From contig QHWB01000049.1 of the NCBI GenBank assembly GCA_003222395.1, positions 55,654 through 119,653 on the forward strand: 64,000 bases of DNA, written 5' to 3'. A program made the translations under genes and the position numbers. Positions within the stretch are counted from its first letter, which is position 1; each line of letters starts with the position of its first letter. Positions 49,623 to 59,076 of the stretch are shown here, one piece after another. Under the pieces are notes generated by a model. It saw only the letters and a program-made list of their open reading frames with translations, made no database searches and had not been told where the DNA came from. This DNA comes from Acidobacteriota bacterium. GTDB lineage: Bacteria > Acidobacteriota > Vicinamibacteria > Vicinamibacterales > CAVVIG01.

Positions 49623-49717
49623 CTGCGCGTAAAGGTAGCGCAGCCCTTTGAGGGCTGCTCCTATCGGCAGGCCTGAAGGGCCTGCGCTACGAGTCGGCAG
49701 GGCCGGCCTGCGCTACG
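49604..49717. repeat. Nested family B elements
   Basis: A left half (49604-49627) is followed by a complete GTAGCGCAG-to-CTGCGCTAC twin hairpin (49635-49690) and then a right half (49694-49717). The concentric order suggests one element inserted into another. Confidence 0.75.
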
Positions 49718-49792
49718 AGCGGGTTCGAGAACCGTACTACGAGCGGCTTCGAGCAGCGCACGGTTGTATGATCCTCGCTCGGGCCGACCGCG

Positions 49793-50728
49793 ATGCCGAT
49801 CCTGAGCTTGCATCACGTCACCGCGACCGTCGACGACGCACAGGACGACCTCGATTTCTGCATAGGTGGATTGGGACTGCGGCTCGTCAAGAAGACGGTC
49901 AACTTCGACAACCACCACGTCTACCACTTCTACTACGGCGACGAGCGCGGCACGCCCGGCACGGTCTGGACGACGTTTCCGTACAAGGGCCGGGGCGTCC
50001 GCGTGGGAACCAAGGGCGCGGGTCAGGTGACGGTAACCGCGTTTTCGGTTCCGACCGGATCGCTCGCCGAATGGCGCGCGCGCCTCGCCGCGCACGGCGT
50101 GGCCGTCACCGACATCGAGTCGCACTTCGGCGAGCCGGCGATCAGCTTCGCGGATCGATCGGGGCTGACGTTCGAGCTGATTGCGACCGATCGCGACGCG
50201 CGCGCTCCGTGGGTCGCCGACGGCTTCGAAGCCGACCTCGCGATCCGCGGCCTGCACAGCGTCGGCTTCGTGGTCCGCGATCCTGACAGGACCGTCGATC
50301 TGATGTCGTCGCTGCTTGGCTACGACGTTGTGGATCAGGCGCCGGGACGAATACGCGTGGCGGTGCAGGGCGGCGGACCCGGCAAAACAATCGACATCCT
50401 GCACGATCGCCGCGCCGATCTCGGCGTGAACGGCCTCGGCACCGTTCACCACGTTGCGATGGCGGTGGCGACCGACGGCGAGCAGCTGCAGCTGCGGGAG
50501 CGGCTCGTGGAGTACGGGTGCAACGTCACCGAAGTCCGCGATCGCTGCTACTTCAAGTCGATCTACTTCCGCGAGCCCGGCGGCGTGCTCTTCGAGATCG
50601 CGACCATGGAGCCGGGGTTCACGGTGGATGAAGAGATCGGCAGCCTCGGACGCGCGTTGAAGCTGCCGCCGTGGGAGGAGCCGCAGCGCGCGAACATCGA
50701 GAAAGCGTTGCCGAAGGTGAGTTACTAA
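49793..50728 (+). CDS. Ring-cleaving dioxygenase-like VOC protein (MhqO/LinE type)
   Basis: This 311-residue protein has two VOC modules: the N-terminal one begins ILSLHHVTATVDDAQ (His ligand at 7-8) and the C-terminal one begins GLHSVGFVVRDPDRT. VHHVAMAV and GGVLFEIATMEPGF supply the second His and the Glu of the iron or manganese site. It resembles extradiol-type hydroquinone dioxygenases of the MhqO/LinE group, where intact proteins are about 310 residues. The start at 49793 follows the repeat cluster. The stop overlaps the convergent amidohydrolase by four bases. Confidence 0.88.
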   Translation: MPILSLHHVTATVDDAQDDLDFCIGGLGLRLVKKTVNFDNHHVYHFYYGDERGTPGTVWTTFPYKGRGVRVGTKGAGQVTVTAFSVPTGSLAEWRARLAAHGVAVTDIESHFGEPAISFADRSGLTFELIATDRDARAPWVADGFEADLAIRGLHSVGFVVRDPDRTVDLMSSLLGYDVVDQAPGRIRVAVQGGGPGKTIDILHDRRADLGVNGLGTVHHVAMAVATDGEQLQLRERLVEYGCNVTEVRDRCYFKSIYFREPGGVLFEIATMEPGFTVDEEIGSLGRALKLPPWEEPQRANIEKALPKVSY

Positions 50729-52068
50729 CGGTCGTCCTTCACGACCTTTCCGCCCTTCATCACGAATCGGACCCGCTGGAGCTCTGTGATGTCGGCGAGC
50801 GGGTCGCCGGAGACGGCGACGAGATCGGCGTACTTGCCCTGGTCGATCGATCCGATTCGATCCTGCCATCCCATCGCCTCGGCATTGATCGTGGTTCCGG
50901 CCTGGATCGCCCGGGCCGGACTCAAGCCGGCGCGTTTCACCAGCCACTCGAAATCGAGCGCCTGCGTTCCATGTGGATAGGTCGATCCGTCGACGCCGCT
51001 GCCCATCATCACCTTGATGCCTCTGGTCGCGGCTGCCATCCGCGCGGCCTTTTCGAAGATCGGAATGATGCGGTACCTGCCGCCCGTGTTCCGGTTGTCG
51101 GTGTCGTCCATGTTCGGCTCGGTGTAACGGACGAGGGTCGGATCGTAGTAGAGATGCTTGGCGGCCATCATGTCGATCTGTTCCTGATTCAACCCGAACC
51201 CGTGCTCGATGGTGTCGCAGCCGGCGACGATCGCGTTCTTCTGTCCCTCGCCGCCGTACACGTGGCAGCCGGTCTTGTGGCCCAGGCGATGCGCTTCGTC
51301 GATGAGCGCCTGCAGGACCGGCATCGGATATGTCACCACGTACTGGACGTCGCCGGTGGACGTGAAGGAGTAGTTGCCTGCCGGGTACAGCTTGATCCAA
51401 TCGGCGCCGCGCCCGATCTGCTCCCGGACGGCCGCGCGCGCCTCGTCGACCGAGTGGACCACGGTGCTGGCCAGCGGGTTCGGCGGCGCCGCGGCCGGCG
51501 CGGCGCCCCAGACGATTCCGAGCGTGGACACTTGAAATCTGGGACCGTCGATGCGCCCGTCGTTGATCGCGTTGCGGATCTCGACGTCGCCGTACCCGTT
51601 GCCGTGGGAGGTCATGTCGCGTGCCGCCGTGAAGCCCGCCCGCAGATCGGCCTGCACGTTCTGCACGGCGACGAGCATCGCCGCTTCTGTCGTCGTGTTC
51701 GGTCCGCGCGTATTGAACATGTGCGTGTGCGCGTCGATCAGGCCGGGCAACACCGTCAGGCCGCTGAGATCGATCACGAGCGTCCCCGGCGGAATCGCGA
51801 CGTTCGTTTCCGAGCCGACATCGGCAATGCGCTCGCCCCGAATGAGCACCACCTGTTTCGTCAGCATCTGACCGGACTTGCTGTCGACGAGACGCCCGGC
51901 GCGGACCGCGACCGTCCGGGGAGCAGGTGGGCATTGGTACGCGCCGCCGTCGGATCCGATGCACGGCTGTGGACCGGCGCCGCGCCACGGCGGCCGCGGC
52001 GTCTGCGCGCACAGCAGGACACCGACCATCGCGACCCCGAACATCGTCAACGGAAACGTGAATCGCAT
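50725..52068 (-). CDS. Secreted amidohydrolase (imidazolonepropionase-like)
   Basis: The protein has 447 residues. A signal peptide (TFPLTMFGVAMVGVLLC) is followed by the beta-sandwich (AVRAGRLVDSKSG), the HxH motif in LIDAHTHMF, the lysine strand DWIKLYPAG, His strands GCHVYGGEG and TIEHGFG, and an acidic loop MGSGVDG. The end GSIDQGKYADLVAVSGDPL is classical. It is a metal-dependent hydrolase of cyclic amides, peptides or similar in the periplasm, substrate unknown. GGAGG eight bases upstream supports the ATG at 52068. Confidence 0.9.
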   Translation of the reverse strand: MRFTFPLTMFGVAMVGVLLCAQTPRPPWRGAGPQPCIGSDGGAYQCPPAPRTVAVRAGRLVDSKSGQMLTKQVVLIRGERIADVGSETNVAIPPGTLVIDLSGLTVLPGLIDAHTHMFNTRGPNTTTEAAMLVAVQNVQADLRAGFTAARDMTSHGNGYGDVEIRNAINDGRIDGPRFQVSTLGIVWGAAPAAAPPNPLASTVVHSVDEARAAVREQIGRGADWIKLYPAGNYSFTSTGDVQYVVTYPMPVLQALIDEAHRLGHKTGCHVYGGEGQKNAIVAGCDTIEHGFGLNQEQIDMMAAKHLYYDPTLVRYTEPNMDDTDNRNTGGRYRIIPIFEKAARMAAATRGIKVMMGSGVDGSTYPHGTQALDFEWLVKRAGLSPARAIQAGTTINAEAMGWQDRIGSIDQGKYADLVAVSGDPLADITELQRVRFVMKGGKVVKDDR

Positions 52069-52120
52069 CGCGCAGCCCTCCATGGATTGCTGTAGTCTAC
52101 GGCCAGCAAAGGAGACAACC

Positions 52121-53113
52121 ATGCGCCACCTTGCACTTGCGCTGCTGGTCTTGACTGCGCCGGCACTCGTCGCGCAATCGCCGACACCGGCATCCACTGA
52201 CGGGAAACGTGAACCACCGGCGTGGGCCTACGCCATTCCACTTCCGCCGCCGGCGGGTGCACCGGCTTCGACGCCCGACACGTCGATGAAGCAGCTGCCC
52301 GGCAGCACGCTCAGCTTCACCCGGCAGCAAATCTCCGACGGTTTCGGGCCGGCCGACTGGTTTCCGGAAGACCATCCGCCGATGCCCGACATCGTCGCGC
52401 ACGGTAAACGTCCGGATGCGCGCGCCTGCGGCCTCTGTCATTACCCGAACGGCAAAGGGCGGCAGGAGAACGCGGGCGTGTCGGGCCTGCCGGTGTCGTA
52501 CTTCATCCAGCAGATGAACGATTTCCGCGACGGATTGCGCAAGAGCGCCGAGCCGCGCAAGGCGAATACGAACGCGATGATCGCGATCGCGAAGGCGATG
52601 ACACCAGAAGAGATCAAGGTCGCCGCCGAGTACTTCGGGAAGATGAAGTGGACGCCGTGGATCAAGGTGGTCGAGACGGGCACGGTGCCGAAGATGGTGA
52701 GCCGCGGCGGCATCTGGATTCCCGTCGAGGGCAACGAGAAGGAGCCGATCGGCATGCGCATCATCGAGACGCCGCAGGATCCGGAGCGCACCGAGATCCT
52801 CCGCGATCCCCGCTCGGGATTCATCGCCTACGTGCCGGCCGGCAGCATCAAGAAAGGCGAGGCGCTGGTCAACACCGGCGGCAGCAGGACCGAAGCCTGC
52901 GGCGTCTGCCACGGCGCGGAACTGCAGGGGCTCGGTCCCGTGCCCGGGATCGCCGGCAGATCGCCGAGCTACATCGTGCGACAGATGTTCGACATGCAGG
53001 CCGGCGCCCGCCACGGCGAGTGGGCCGATCTGATGAAGCCGGTCGTCGCGAAGCTTACCGACGAGGATCTCGTCAACATCGCGGCGTACGTCTCTTCGCG
53101 ACCGCCGAAGTAA
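52121..53113 (+). CDS. Secreted diheme c-type cytochrome
   Basis: The protein has 330 residues. The signal peptide (LALALLVLTAPALVAQ) is followed by a proline-rich region. Heme site 1 is CGLCH (Cys103, Cys106, His107) and site 2 is CGVCH (Cys260, Cys263, His264), each with downstream helices (YFIQQMNDFRDG, YIVRQMFDMQAG) that resemble each other, so the gene is an internal duplication of a class I cytochrome. It is a periplasmic electron carrier. AAGGAG precedes the ATG. It is divergent from the amidohydrolase across a 52-base gap that holds both promoters. Confidence 0.9.
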   Translation: MRHLALALLVLTAPALVAQSPTPASTDGKREPPAWAYAIPLPPPAGAPASTPDTSMKQLPGSTLSFTRQQISDGFGPADWFPEDHPPMPDIVAHGKRPDARACGLCHYPNGKGRQENAGVSGLPVSYFIQQMNDFRDGLRKSAEPRKANTNAMIAIAKAMTPEEIKVAAEYFGKMKWTPWIKVVETGTVPKMVSRGGIWIPVEGNEKEPIGMRIIETPQDPERTEILRDPRSGFIAYVPAGSIKKGEALVNTGGSRTEACGVCHGAELQGLGPVPGIAGRSPSYIVRQMFDMQAGARHGEWADLMKPVVAKLTDEDLVNIAAYVSSRPPK

Positions 53114-53141
53114 GGCGCGCGCGCGGAAACGCGATTGCCGT

Positions 53142-53339
53142 TCACGTTCTCGGAATTGCGGCAATCGTATCGTCGAGCGGTCCGTTCAGCTCGTCGTACA
53201 CGCGATGCACGTACCAGTCGACGAGCTGAGCGCGAAACGCGTTGTTCGACGCCGGATCGTCGTGCGTGATCTCGATCATGAGGTCGTGGAGGCCGGGGAG
53301 AATCGCCGCGGTCACGACGAAGAACATCTCGCGGATCAC
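53142..53339 (-). CDS. Small helical protein, possibly 5'-truncated
   Basis: This 65-residue frame reads MIREMFFVVTAAILPGLHD, ending with a well-formed helix DWYVHRVYDELNGPLDD. Codon use is protein-like, and the same frame extends upstream (SRALSNVIREM) to a stop near 53395, without a good start or ribosome site. I do not recognise the family. It could be the 3' remnant of a longer gene. It converges on the diheme cytochrome gene. Confidence 0.45.
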   Translation of the reverse strand: MIREMFFVVTAAILPGLHDLMIEITHDDPASNNAFRAQLVDWYVHRVYDELNGPLDDTIAAIPRT

Positions 53340-53552
53340 GTTCGAGAGTGCCCGCGAAACGTGCGTCTGCCTCAGGTGTCTCTTCTAAGAGCAATCGGAT
53401 TCCAACTAGAGACTCGGACGGTTCCGTTCGCGCAATGTCACGACGATATGTTGGGCGAATTCGAGGAATCCCTGACGAGTCTCATCGAAACGCTCGCCGC
53501 CGGAGACAGAGAAGAACGGCGTCTGCGCGGTCATTTCCTCACCGCGACTAAG

Positions 53553-53915
53553 CTAGTACGGAGATGGTGATGTAGAACCGGAAACATTCACGCTTCCCAC
53601 CATGTTTGGGTTAGACGAATCGTGATACGTAAACGTCCCGGCTGATGCGAACGCGTAACTGTACTGGTTACCAGGGGCGATCGTCCCTGATCTAAACGCG
53701 CCGCTATCGGAAACGACTGAATGCGCCGTGGTGTCCTTGTTCGTCCACATGACAGTCGAGCCAACCGAAATATTGATCTGATTCGGCGTGAATCCGCCGC
53801 TATCGATTGTCGCGTTCACGGTTGTGGGTGTCGGTGCCGTCGTTGAGCTGCCCCCGCACGCCACCGCGGCTGTCGACAACATTACCGCGAGCGCCATCTT
53901 CATCCGAACCGACAT
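53553..53915 (-). CDS. Cupredoxin-like lipoprotein lacking two copper ligands
   Basis: The protein has 120 residues. A lipoprotein signal ends in AVAC (Cys20). The mature domain is a plastocyanin-type beta-sandwich: FTPNQINISVGSTVMWTNKD with His65 in TTAHSVVSD, and the C-terminal loop YHDSSNPNM. In copper proteins that loop reads Y-H-C-x-x-H-P-N-M. Here position 99 is Asp instead of Cys and 102 is Asn instead of His, while Met105 remains. Copper binding is therefore doubtful. AAGGAG six bases before the ATG at 53915 supports the start. Confidence 0.85.
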   Translation of the reverse strand: MSVRMKMALAVMLSTAAVACGGSSTTAPTPTTVNATIDSGGFTPNQINISVGSTVMWTNKDTTAHSVVSDSGAFRSGTIAPGNQYSYAFASAGTFTYHDSSNPNMVGSVNVSGSTSPSPY

Positions 53916-53921
53916 AAACAT

Positions 53922-54232
53922 CTCCTTTCAAGATCGATAAGTGCAAATGGACTGCCTGTTCGAGTGTCGCGGATTGGTGCTAGTACGTGTTACGGCTGGC
54001 TTACGAGAAATCGCTTCCAGCACGAAAGTCGTAAACATCCGTTTGAGCGACCAATTGACCAGCCGCCGCTTTCGTGGATCCCGAGATGCGGACGCGCTGT
54101 GTTCGTCGTCGCCACAGGAGAAAGCGTCGAAGTACGAGCGGCCATCGAACAGCCGATGCGTGCGATTCAGTCGATCAGACGCGGGGCACGCGGGCACGCT
54201 GCAACAACGGTAATGCGGTGGCGGCCAGCTCG
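53922..54232. other. Spacer with no recognised feature
   Basis: About 310 bases lie upstream of the lipoprotein start. I see no complete gene, hairpin repeat or promoter that stands out. Confidence 0.4.
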
Positions 54233-54379
54233 ATGATTTATGAGTGGGGCAAAGCTGATCTGGAAATTGCCGGCGCGCGTGGAGAGCCGTCATCGCGCTC
54301 GGTGGGGCGCTATGTGACCGTCTGGAAGCGTGACGCGTCGGGCTGGCGCATCATCCGAAACTTGTCGCTCGCAAACTGA
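54233..54379 (+). pseudogene. C-terminal fragment of a DUF4440/SnoaL-like (NTF2-fold) protein
   Basis: A 48-residue frame starts MIYEWGKADLEIAG and ends GRYVTVWKRDASGWRIIRN. This is the last two strands of NTF2-fold DUF4440 proteins, which are normally about 130-150 residues. The N-terminal helices are missing upstream, so this is a decayed copy. Confidence 0.6.
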
Positions 54380-54453
54380 CCTGTAGCGGGCGGACAACCC
54401 GAGGCGCCCGAACCCCAAGCCCCAGAATCAAGAACTCCGAACCCGGAACCCGG

Positions 54454-55749
54454 TCACACGATTCCGATGATCTTCTTCTCCGCTGTCGGAAAACCTTTCT
54501 CGAGCGGCAGCTTGAAGACTTCTTCGGCGACGGTGAGATACAGGTCGCCGATCGTGTGTCGCATCTTCGAATGCATGCCGGTCTTCATGCCGCCGGCATG
54601 GCCCGCGAGGATGAGCGCGAGGCCGTTGTCCTTGTGCGGATTGGCTTCGGCGTGCTCGTGCGCGAAGACGACGCAGGTGTTGTCGAGCAGCGTCCCCGAT
54701 CCTTCGGGGATCGACTTCAGCCGCCCGATGAAATAGGCGAATTCCTCCACGTGCCACCGGCAGATGTCGCGCATCGTGCGCTGACCTTCCGGCGAATCGG
54801 CGTTCGTGTGCGTGTAGTCGTGGTGCCGCAGCCGCGTGTAGCCGAGCCACGGGAGCCGCACGAGGCTCTGGCACTTCGTCAGCATGTACGAGACGACGCG
54901 CGTCTGGCCGGACGCGAGCGCGTGCGCGACGAGATCGGACTGGATCTTGGCGATCCGCGGATAGTCGGTCAGGTCGGCGACGTCTTCGGGCTCCTTGATC
55001 TTTTTCCCGTAATCGGACGGCAGGCTCGCGATCGCCCGCTCGACCTCGCGCACCGACGTGAGGTGTTCGTCGAGCCGATGCCGATCCGCCTGGCCGAGCG
55101 ACGGCTCCAGGCTCGCCAGATCCGCGCGGACCGCGTCGAGCACGCTCTTCTTGCGGGAGATCCAGCTCTGATCGCGCACGCCGAAGAGCCGATCGAAGAG
55201 ATTGTGCGGAATCATTTCGGGCGGGAGCGCGCGGTCGGCGCCAGCCCAACTCAGGTTGCGGTGGATGTTTTCACCGTGCGATTCCTGGCAGACGCCGACT
55301 TGAAGGGAGCGGAACCGCGACTCGCCGCGCATTTCGCCCGCAATCACCTGATCGATCGACGCGCCGCCGGCGCCGCGGCCCGTGTACGGCGTGCCGGAGA
55401 CGAGCGCGCTCATCGACTTGTGATGCGTGTTGCCGGGCGCCGTGACGCGCGCGTTCGGGTTGTCGATGCCGCTGACGACATGGACGTCGTCTCGAACCGA
55501 CGCGAGCGGCGCGAGGCACGGTGTCAGCTCGTAGTCGACGCCGATCTCTCGCGGAATCCAATACCGCTCGGGAATGCCGTTGCCGTTGAACCAGAACACG
55601 AAACGCGGTTGCACCGCGGCGTCCACGCCGGTCGCCGCGTACGCGGTTCCACTCGAGTTGAACATGGCCGCGAGCGGCGGCAGGCCGACCCTGATTGCCG
55701 CGCCGGTCATGCTCATGTTTCTGAGGAACCGTCGTCTGCTGAGCGGCAT
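54454..55749 (-). CDS. DUF1552 secreted protein (Tat)
   Basis: This 431-residue protein has a twin-arginine signal ([16 protein letters not shown]). The body has DUF1552 marks: [52 protein letters not shown] and [19 protein letters not shown] near the end. DUF1552 proteins are nearly always encoded with DUF1592/1588/1585 cytochrome-like proteins, as here. A sulfatase-like or metal-binding function has been suggested but is not established. It is the last gene of the minus-strand run, separated from the DUF1592 gene by a family A element. Confidence 0.9.
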   Translation of the reverse strand: MPLSRRRFLRNMSMTGAAIRVGLPPLAAMFNSSGTAYAATGVDAAVQPRFVFWFNGNGIPERYWIPREIGVDYELTPCLAPLASVRDDVHVVSGIDNPNARVTAPGNTHHKSMSALVSGTPYTGRGAGGASIDQVIAGEMRGESRFRSLQVGVCQESHGENIHRNLSWAGADRALPPEMIPHNLFDRLFGVRDQSWISRKKSVLDAVRADLASLEPSLGQADRHRLDEHLTSVREVERAIASLPSDYGKKIKEPEDVADLTDYPRIAKIQSDLVAHALASGQTRVVSYMLTKCQSLVRLPWLGYTRLRHHDYTHTNADSPEGQRTMRDICRWHVEEFAYFIGRLKSIPEGSGTLLDNTCVVFAHEHAEANPHKDNGLALILAGHAGGMKTGMHSKMRHTIGDLYLTVAEEVFKLPLEKGFPTAEKKIIGIV

Positions 55750-55775
55750 GACTGATCTCCTGTTTCATCCACGTC

Positions 55776-55826
55776 GTAGGGGCGGACCAGCGTCCGCCCC
55801 GGGCCGACACACGGGTCGGCCCCTAC
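55776..55826. repeat. Family A-related twin hairpin between DUF1592 and DUF1552 genes
   Basis: Hairpins GGGCGGAC/GTCCGCCC and GGGCCGAC/GTCGGCCC lie side by side within exact outer ends GTAGGGGC and GCCCCTAC. The element abuts the stop codon of the DUF1592 gene. Confidence 0.8.
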
Positions 55827-57881
55827 CTACGGCGGCGGCAGTCCATCGATGAATTGCGGCGACTTCACCAGGGCCACAATCATTTCCCTGAACCGAAATC
55901 CTGAATCACGAAACGCCGTAAACGCCGTCCGTATCGTGTCGCGGTCGGCGGCCGTCTCCATTCGCCCGAACGCGTAGCGGAACAGCTGCTTGACGATGCA
56001 TTCCTGGCATGCGCGGCTCCCGGCGAGCAGATGTCCAATCTGCTTCGGGTCGGAGAAGGCGCCGTTGGCGAGGCCCGCGATCTCGCCCTCGCCGTCGATC
56101 GGCAATTCCACTTTCTTGCCGGGCGTGCCGCGCCTGCTGCTCTCGAACTCGATCACTTCCTTGTCGCGCCACTGACCGATCGCATCGTAGTTCTCGAGGC
56201 CGAAGCCGATCGGATCCATCAGACGATGACACGTCGCGCACGTCGGGTTCGCGACGTGCGCCTGCATGCGCTGCCGCCGCGCCAGCGGCTTGTCGACGGT
56301 GGGCTCCGGAACTTCTGTGTTCACGCCAGGCGGCGGATTCGGCACGTGCTGACAGAGAAACTGTTCCCTGACGAAAATCCCGCGTGCGGTCGGCGATGTC
56401 TCCACTGGCCCTGCATTCGACGACAGGAACGACGCGTGGCCGAGCAGTCCCGCGCGATGCGATGCGGCTGGAAACGGCACGCGCTCGAACTCGCCCGGCG
56501 GCGCGGGCAGGCCGTAGACGCCCGCGAGCTCGGAATTGAGGAAGCTGTACTCGGCAGTGAAAGCATCCATGAAGTTGCCGTCGTGCCACACGAGATTTCC
56601 GAGCAGCAGCCGCGTCTCCTGAACCATCATCGCCGCGAGCTCGGGCGTGAACTCCGGATACCGGCGGCGATCCTTCACGGATCCGAGCGCGCGATCGAAC
56701 CGCAGCCACTCGGCGAAGAACTCGTCGATGGCCTGTCGCGCGGCCGGCTGCTCCAGCATGCTCCTTGCGACGCGGTCGAGTCCTTCGGCCGTTCGCAGCT
56801 CGCCCTTCGCGGCGGCGTCGAAGAGGTTCCGGTCCGGCATCGTGTCCCACAGAAAATAGGCGAGCCGGTTTGCAACCGCGTACTCACGATGACTTTCCAC
56901 GTGGAACAGAAACTTCGGCGACTGCAGCATCGCCTCGACGACGACCCGGGCGCCTTCGAGGAAGCGGCCGGTGTTCCTCGCCTGTCCGTCGAACAGCGCC
57001 GTGTAGCGCGCGATCTCTCCCTCGTCGAGCGGTCGTCGAAACGCGCGCGCGCCGAACGTGCGAACGAACAGATCGCGGCATTTCACCTCGTGCGCGCCGG
57101 ACGGTTTGCATGGGATCAGGCCGTTGACGTCGCCGGCGCGGAAGGCGTTGAGCGCCAGCTTCTCGGCGGCGGCGCCGTACGCTTCGGCGAGGAGCGGCGG
57201 CATGCCCTGCGTGCGCAGCTGGTTCTTGAATCCGTTGACGAAGTCTTCGGGAGGAAATCGATCCGCCGGCCGGCTGTAGTCGCCCAGCAGATCGCGGACG
57301 GTATTGTTGTACTGACTATGCGTGAGCCGCCGGAGACGCTGATCGTGTGTCGAGGGCGCAACTGCCGCCGCGAGCCGTTCGCGCGCCGCGGCGACCGTCG
57401 CATCGGGAAGCCCGGCGAGATGACGCACCCATTCGACGAGCGCCTGCTCCTCGAACGAGCCCGGCCGGATGCGGACGCCCCCCGTGTGGCGCACGCGATT
57501 CGTCGGCTTGTTGATCAAGAGCGACTGCGCCGGATCCGCACGATCGACCAACGCCGCCAGGGTGATGCCGAACGCCTCGATGTCGTCGGGGCTGGCGTTC
57601 GGCTCCGGAAAATGCAGTCGCGTCGCCGACGCGACGCCGTCGTCGGTATGGCAGCCGCGGCACTGAGCGGCTTCGAAGATCGGATACACCGTCCGCGAAA
57701 AAGAAATTGGTCCCGCCACGGCTTGCTGCGCCGAAATTTCTCGCCCGGTCATCACGGCCAGTGCGGCACCGAGAATGACGACCACGCATGCACACAGACG
57801 ATGGTGGGGCGGCCCTTTCAGGGCCACCGACGCGGGCCTGAAAGGCCCGCGCCACATGCCGCGGCGGCTGTCAGCGCTCAT
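55827..57881 (-). CDS. DUF1587/1595/1592/1588/1585 cytochrome-like protein
   Basis: The protein has 684 residues. After a repeat-bearing N-terminus and a signal helix (CACVVVILGAALAVM) there is a cytochrome-like CRGCH (residues 74-78). DUF1587 (RLTHSQYNNTVRDLLGD), DUF1595 (ARAFRRPLDEGEIARY), DUF1592 (LAYFLWDTMPDR), DUF1588 with CATCH (LMDPIGFGLENYDAIG) and DUF1585 (FRYAFGRMETAADR) follow in order. This is the planctomycete/acidobacterial PSD1 layout, thought to act in periplasmic redox breakdown of complex substrates. It overlaps the upstream LRR gene by eleven bases. Confidence 0.92.
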   Translation of the reverse strand: MSADSRRGMWRGPFRPASVALKGPPHHRLCACVVVILGAALAVMTGREISAQQAVAGPISFSRTVYPIFEAAQCRGCHTDDGVASATRLHFPEPNASPDDIEAFGITLAALVDRADPAQSLLINKPTNRVRHTGGVRIRPGSFEEQALVEWVRHLAGLPDATVAAARERLAAAVAPSTHDQRLRRLTHSQYNNTVRDLLGDYSRPADRFPPEDFVNGFKNQLRTQGMPPLLAEAYGAAAEKLALNAFRAGDVNGLIPCKPSGAHEVKCRDLFVRTFGARAFRRPLDEGEIARYTALFDGQARNTGRFLEGARVVVEAMLQSPKFLFHVESHREYAVANRLAYFLWDTMPDRNLFDAAAKGELRTAEGLDRVARSMLEQPAARQAIDEFFAEWLRFDRALGSVKDRRRYPEFTPELAAMMVQETRLLLGNLVWHDGNFMDAFTAEYSFLNSELAGVYGLPAPPGEFERVPFPAASHRAGLLGHASFLSSNAGPVETSPTARGIFVREQFLCQHVPNPPPGVNTEVPEPTVDKPLARRQRMQAHVANPTCATCHRLMDPIGFGLENYDAIGQWRDKEVIEFESSRRGTPGKKVELPIDGEGEIAGLANGAFSDPKQIGHLLAGSRACQECIVKQLFRYAFGRMETAADRDTIRTAFTAFRDSGFRFREMIVALVKSPQFIDGLPPP
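57804..57855. repeat. Family B twin hairpin at the N-terminus of the DUF1592 gene
   Basis: The CCCTTTCAGGG hairpin and GGGCCTGAAAGGCCC hairpin have ends GTGGGGC and GCGCCAC. Read on the minus strand they code GPFRPASVALKGPPH, just before the signal helix. Confidence 0.75.
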
Positions 57882-59076
57882 GCTTCGACCCCGGGCTGAG
57901 CGGCACCCGCGGCGCGGAGCGTGCGGCCCACGACACCATGATCGCGGGATGCTGCTTTTTGAGCGCGTCGACTGACTGTGCCGTGACGTTCGTTTCGCTC
58001 ACGTAGAGCCGGCGGAGATGCGGAAGCCTCGCGACGCGGCGCAGCGTCTCGTCGCCGACCGGCGTATTCGACAGATCCAGGCTCGTCAGGTTCGTCAGCG
58101 CTTCGAGCGACGAGCCGACGGAGTCGTCGATGGCTTTGACGTTCCAGAGACTGAGCCGCTGTAAATTGCGAAACGCCGTCAGACTCCTGAGTCCGCTCGC
58201 CGTGATCGACGAACCACTCAGATCGAGGCGGCGCAGCTTTTCGAGCGACGCCAGCTTCGCGAGCCCGAGATCGGTCACCCGCGTGCCGCCGGCGATTCGG
58301 CACTCGGCTTCGCTGTCGGCAGGACCGAGGTCGTCCGGGCGCGGCGCTCCGAGCGCCACGCCGAACCCGATGTTCAGCTCCTCGAGTCCGCTCAGGAGCG
58401 AAATGGTTTCGAGCTCGAGATCGGTGACGACCGGCGCCCAGCACCACCCGGCGTTGCGCCGCTGAATGCCGTAGAAACTCAGCTTCTTCAGCTTCGGCAG
58501 CAGCTTCAGCACGTGAAGACCGACGCCGCTGATCTTGTTGCCTCCGAGATTCAGCTCCTCGAGCGGCGCCAGCGACGCGAGATGCTCGAGCCCGACGTCG
58601 CTGATCTGCGTGAAGCTGATGTCGAGCGACTGCAGCTGCGGCAGTTCGGCCACATACGACAAGCTGGTATCGGTGACGTCGGTGCCGCGCAGATTCAGCG
58701 TCCTCAGCTGACGGTGCCCTCGCAGAAACGCGATCGCCGCGTCGGTGATGAATTCCGCCGCCGACAGGTTCAGCTCTTCGAGCTGATCGAGCGCCTTCAA
58801 CCGCTCGATGCCGCGATCGGACGCATAAGTCAGCGACAGATCGAGGCGCCTCACCGTTTTGATCGCGGCAACTCGCTCGACGTCCGCATCGGTCGCCCAG
58901 GTGCGAGCCAGCGAGACGTCGACGATGTGTCCGGTCCGATCGCGGACGACGGATCCGCCGGCGGTCTCGATCGATGCGGCGATGCGGGCTGAATCATCCT
59001 GCGCGGCGCCGGATGGCGCCGCACACCCGAGAACGAGTGCGGCGGATATCAAACACGGAGCACGCAGAGATCTCAA
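57871..59076 (-). CDS. Leucine-rich-repeat lipoprotein, short
   Basis: The protein has 401 residues from TTG 59076, which overlaps the upstream LRR stop as TTGA and has GGGAG upstream; an ATG at 59124 is the alternative. The start gives a compact lipoprotein signal (LISAALVLGC). About twelve LRR units follow, of the ribonuclease-inhibitor-like T-x-L-x-x-L-x-L-x-x-T-x-I-T-D pattern (LRTLNLRGTDVTD, LQSLDISFTQISD, LRRLDLSGSSITA). A surface or periplasmic binding role is likely. Co-encoding with DUF1592/1552 suggests a common substrate. Confidence 0.82.
   Translation of the reverse strand: MRSLRAPCLISAALVLGCAAPSGAAQDDSARIAASIETAGGSVVRDRTGHIVDVSLARTWATDADVERVAAIKTVRRLDLSLTYASDRGIERLKALDQLEELNLSAAEFITDAAIAFLRGHRQLRTLNLRGTDVTDTSLSYVAELPQLQSLDISFTQISDVGLEHLASLAPLEELNLGGNKISGVGLHVLKLLPKLKKLSFYGIQRRNAGWCWAPVVTDLELETISLLSGLEELNIGFGVALGAPRPDDLGPADSEAECRIAGGTRVTDLGLAKLASLEKLRRLDLSGSSITASGLRSLTAFRNLQRLSLWNVKAIDDSVGSSLEALTNLTSLDLSNTPVGDETLRRVARLPHLRRLYVSETNVTAQSVDALKKQHPAIMVSWAARSAPRVPLSPGSKHER

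Noticed and set aside
53205..53570. Plus-strand frame with a helical C-terminal part
   Set aside because: Its first half is antisense to the small minus-strand gene and its end overlaps the cupredoxin gene. The helical segment may be a remnant but cannot be assigned.
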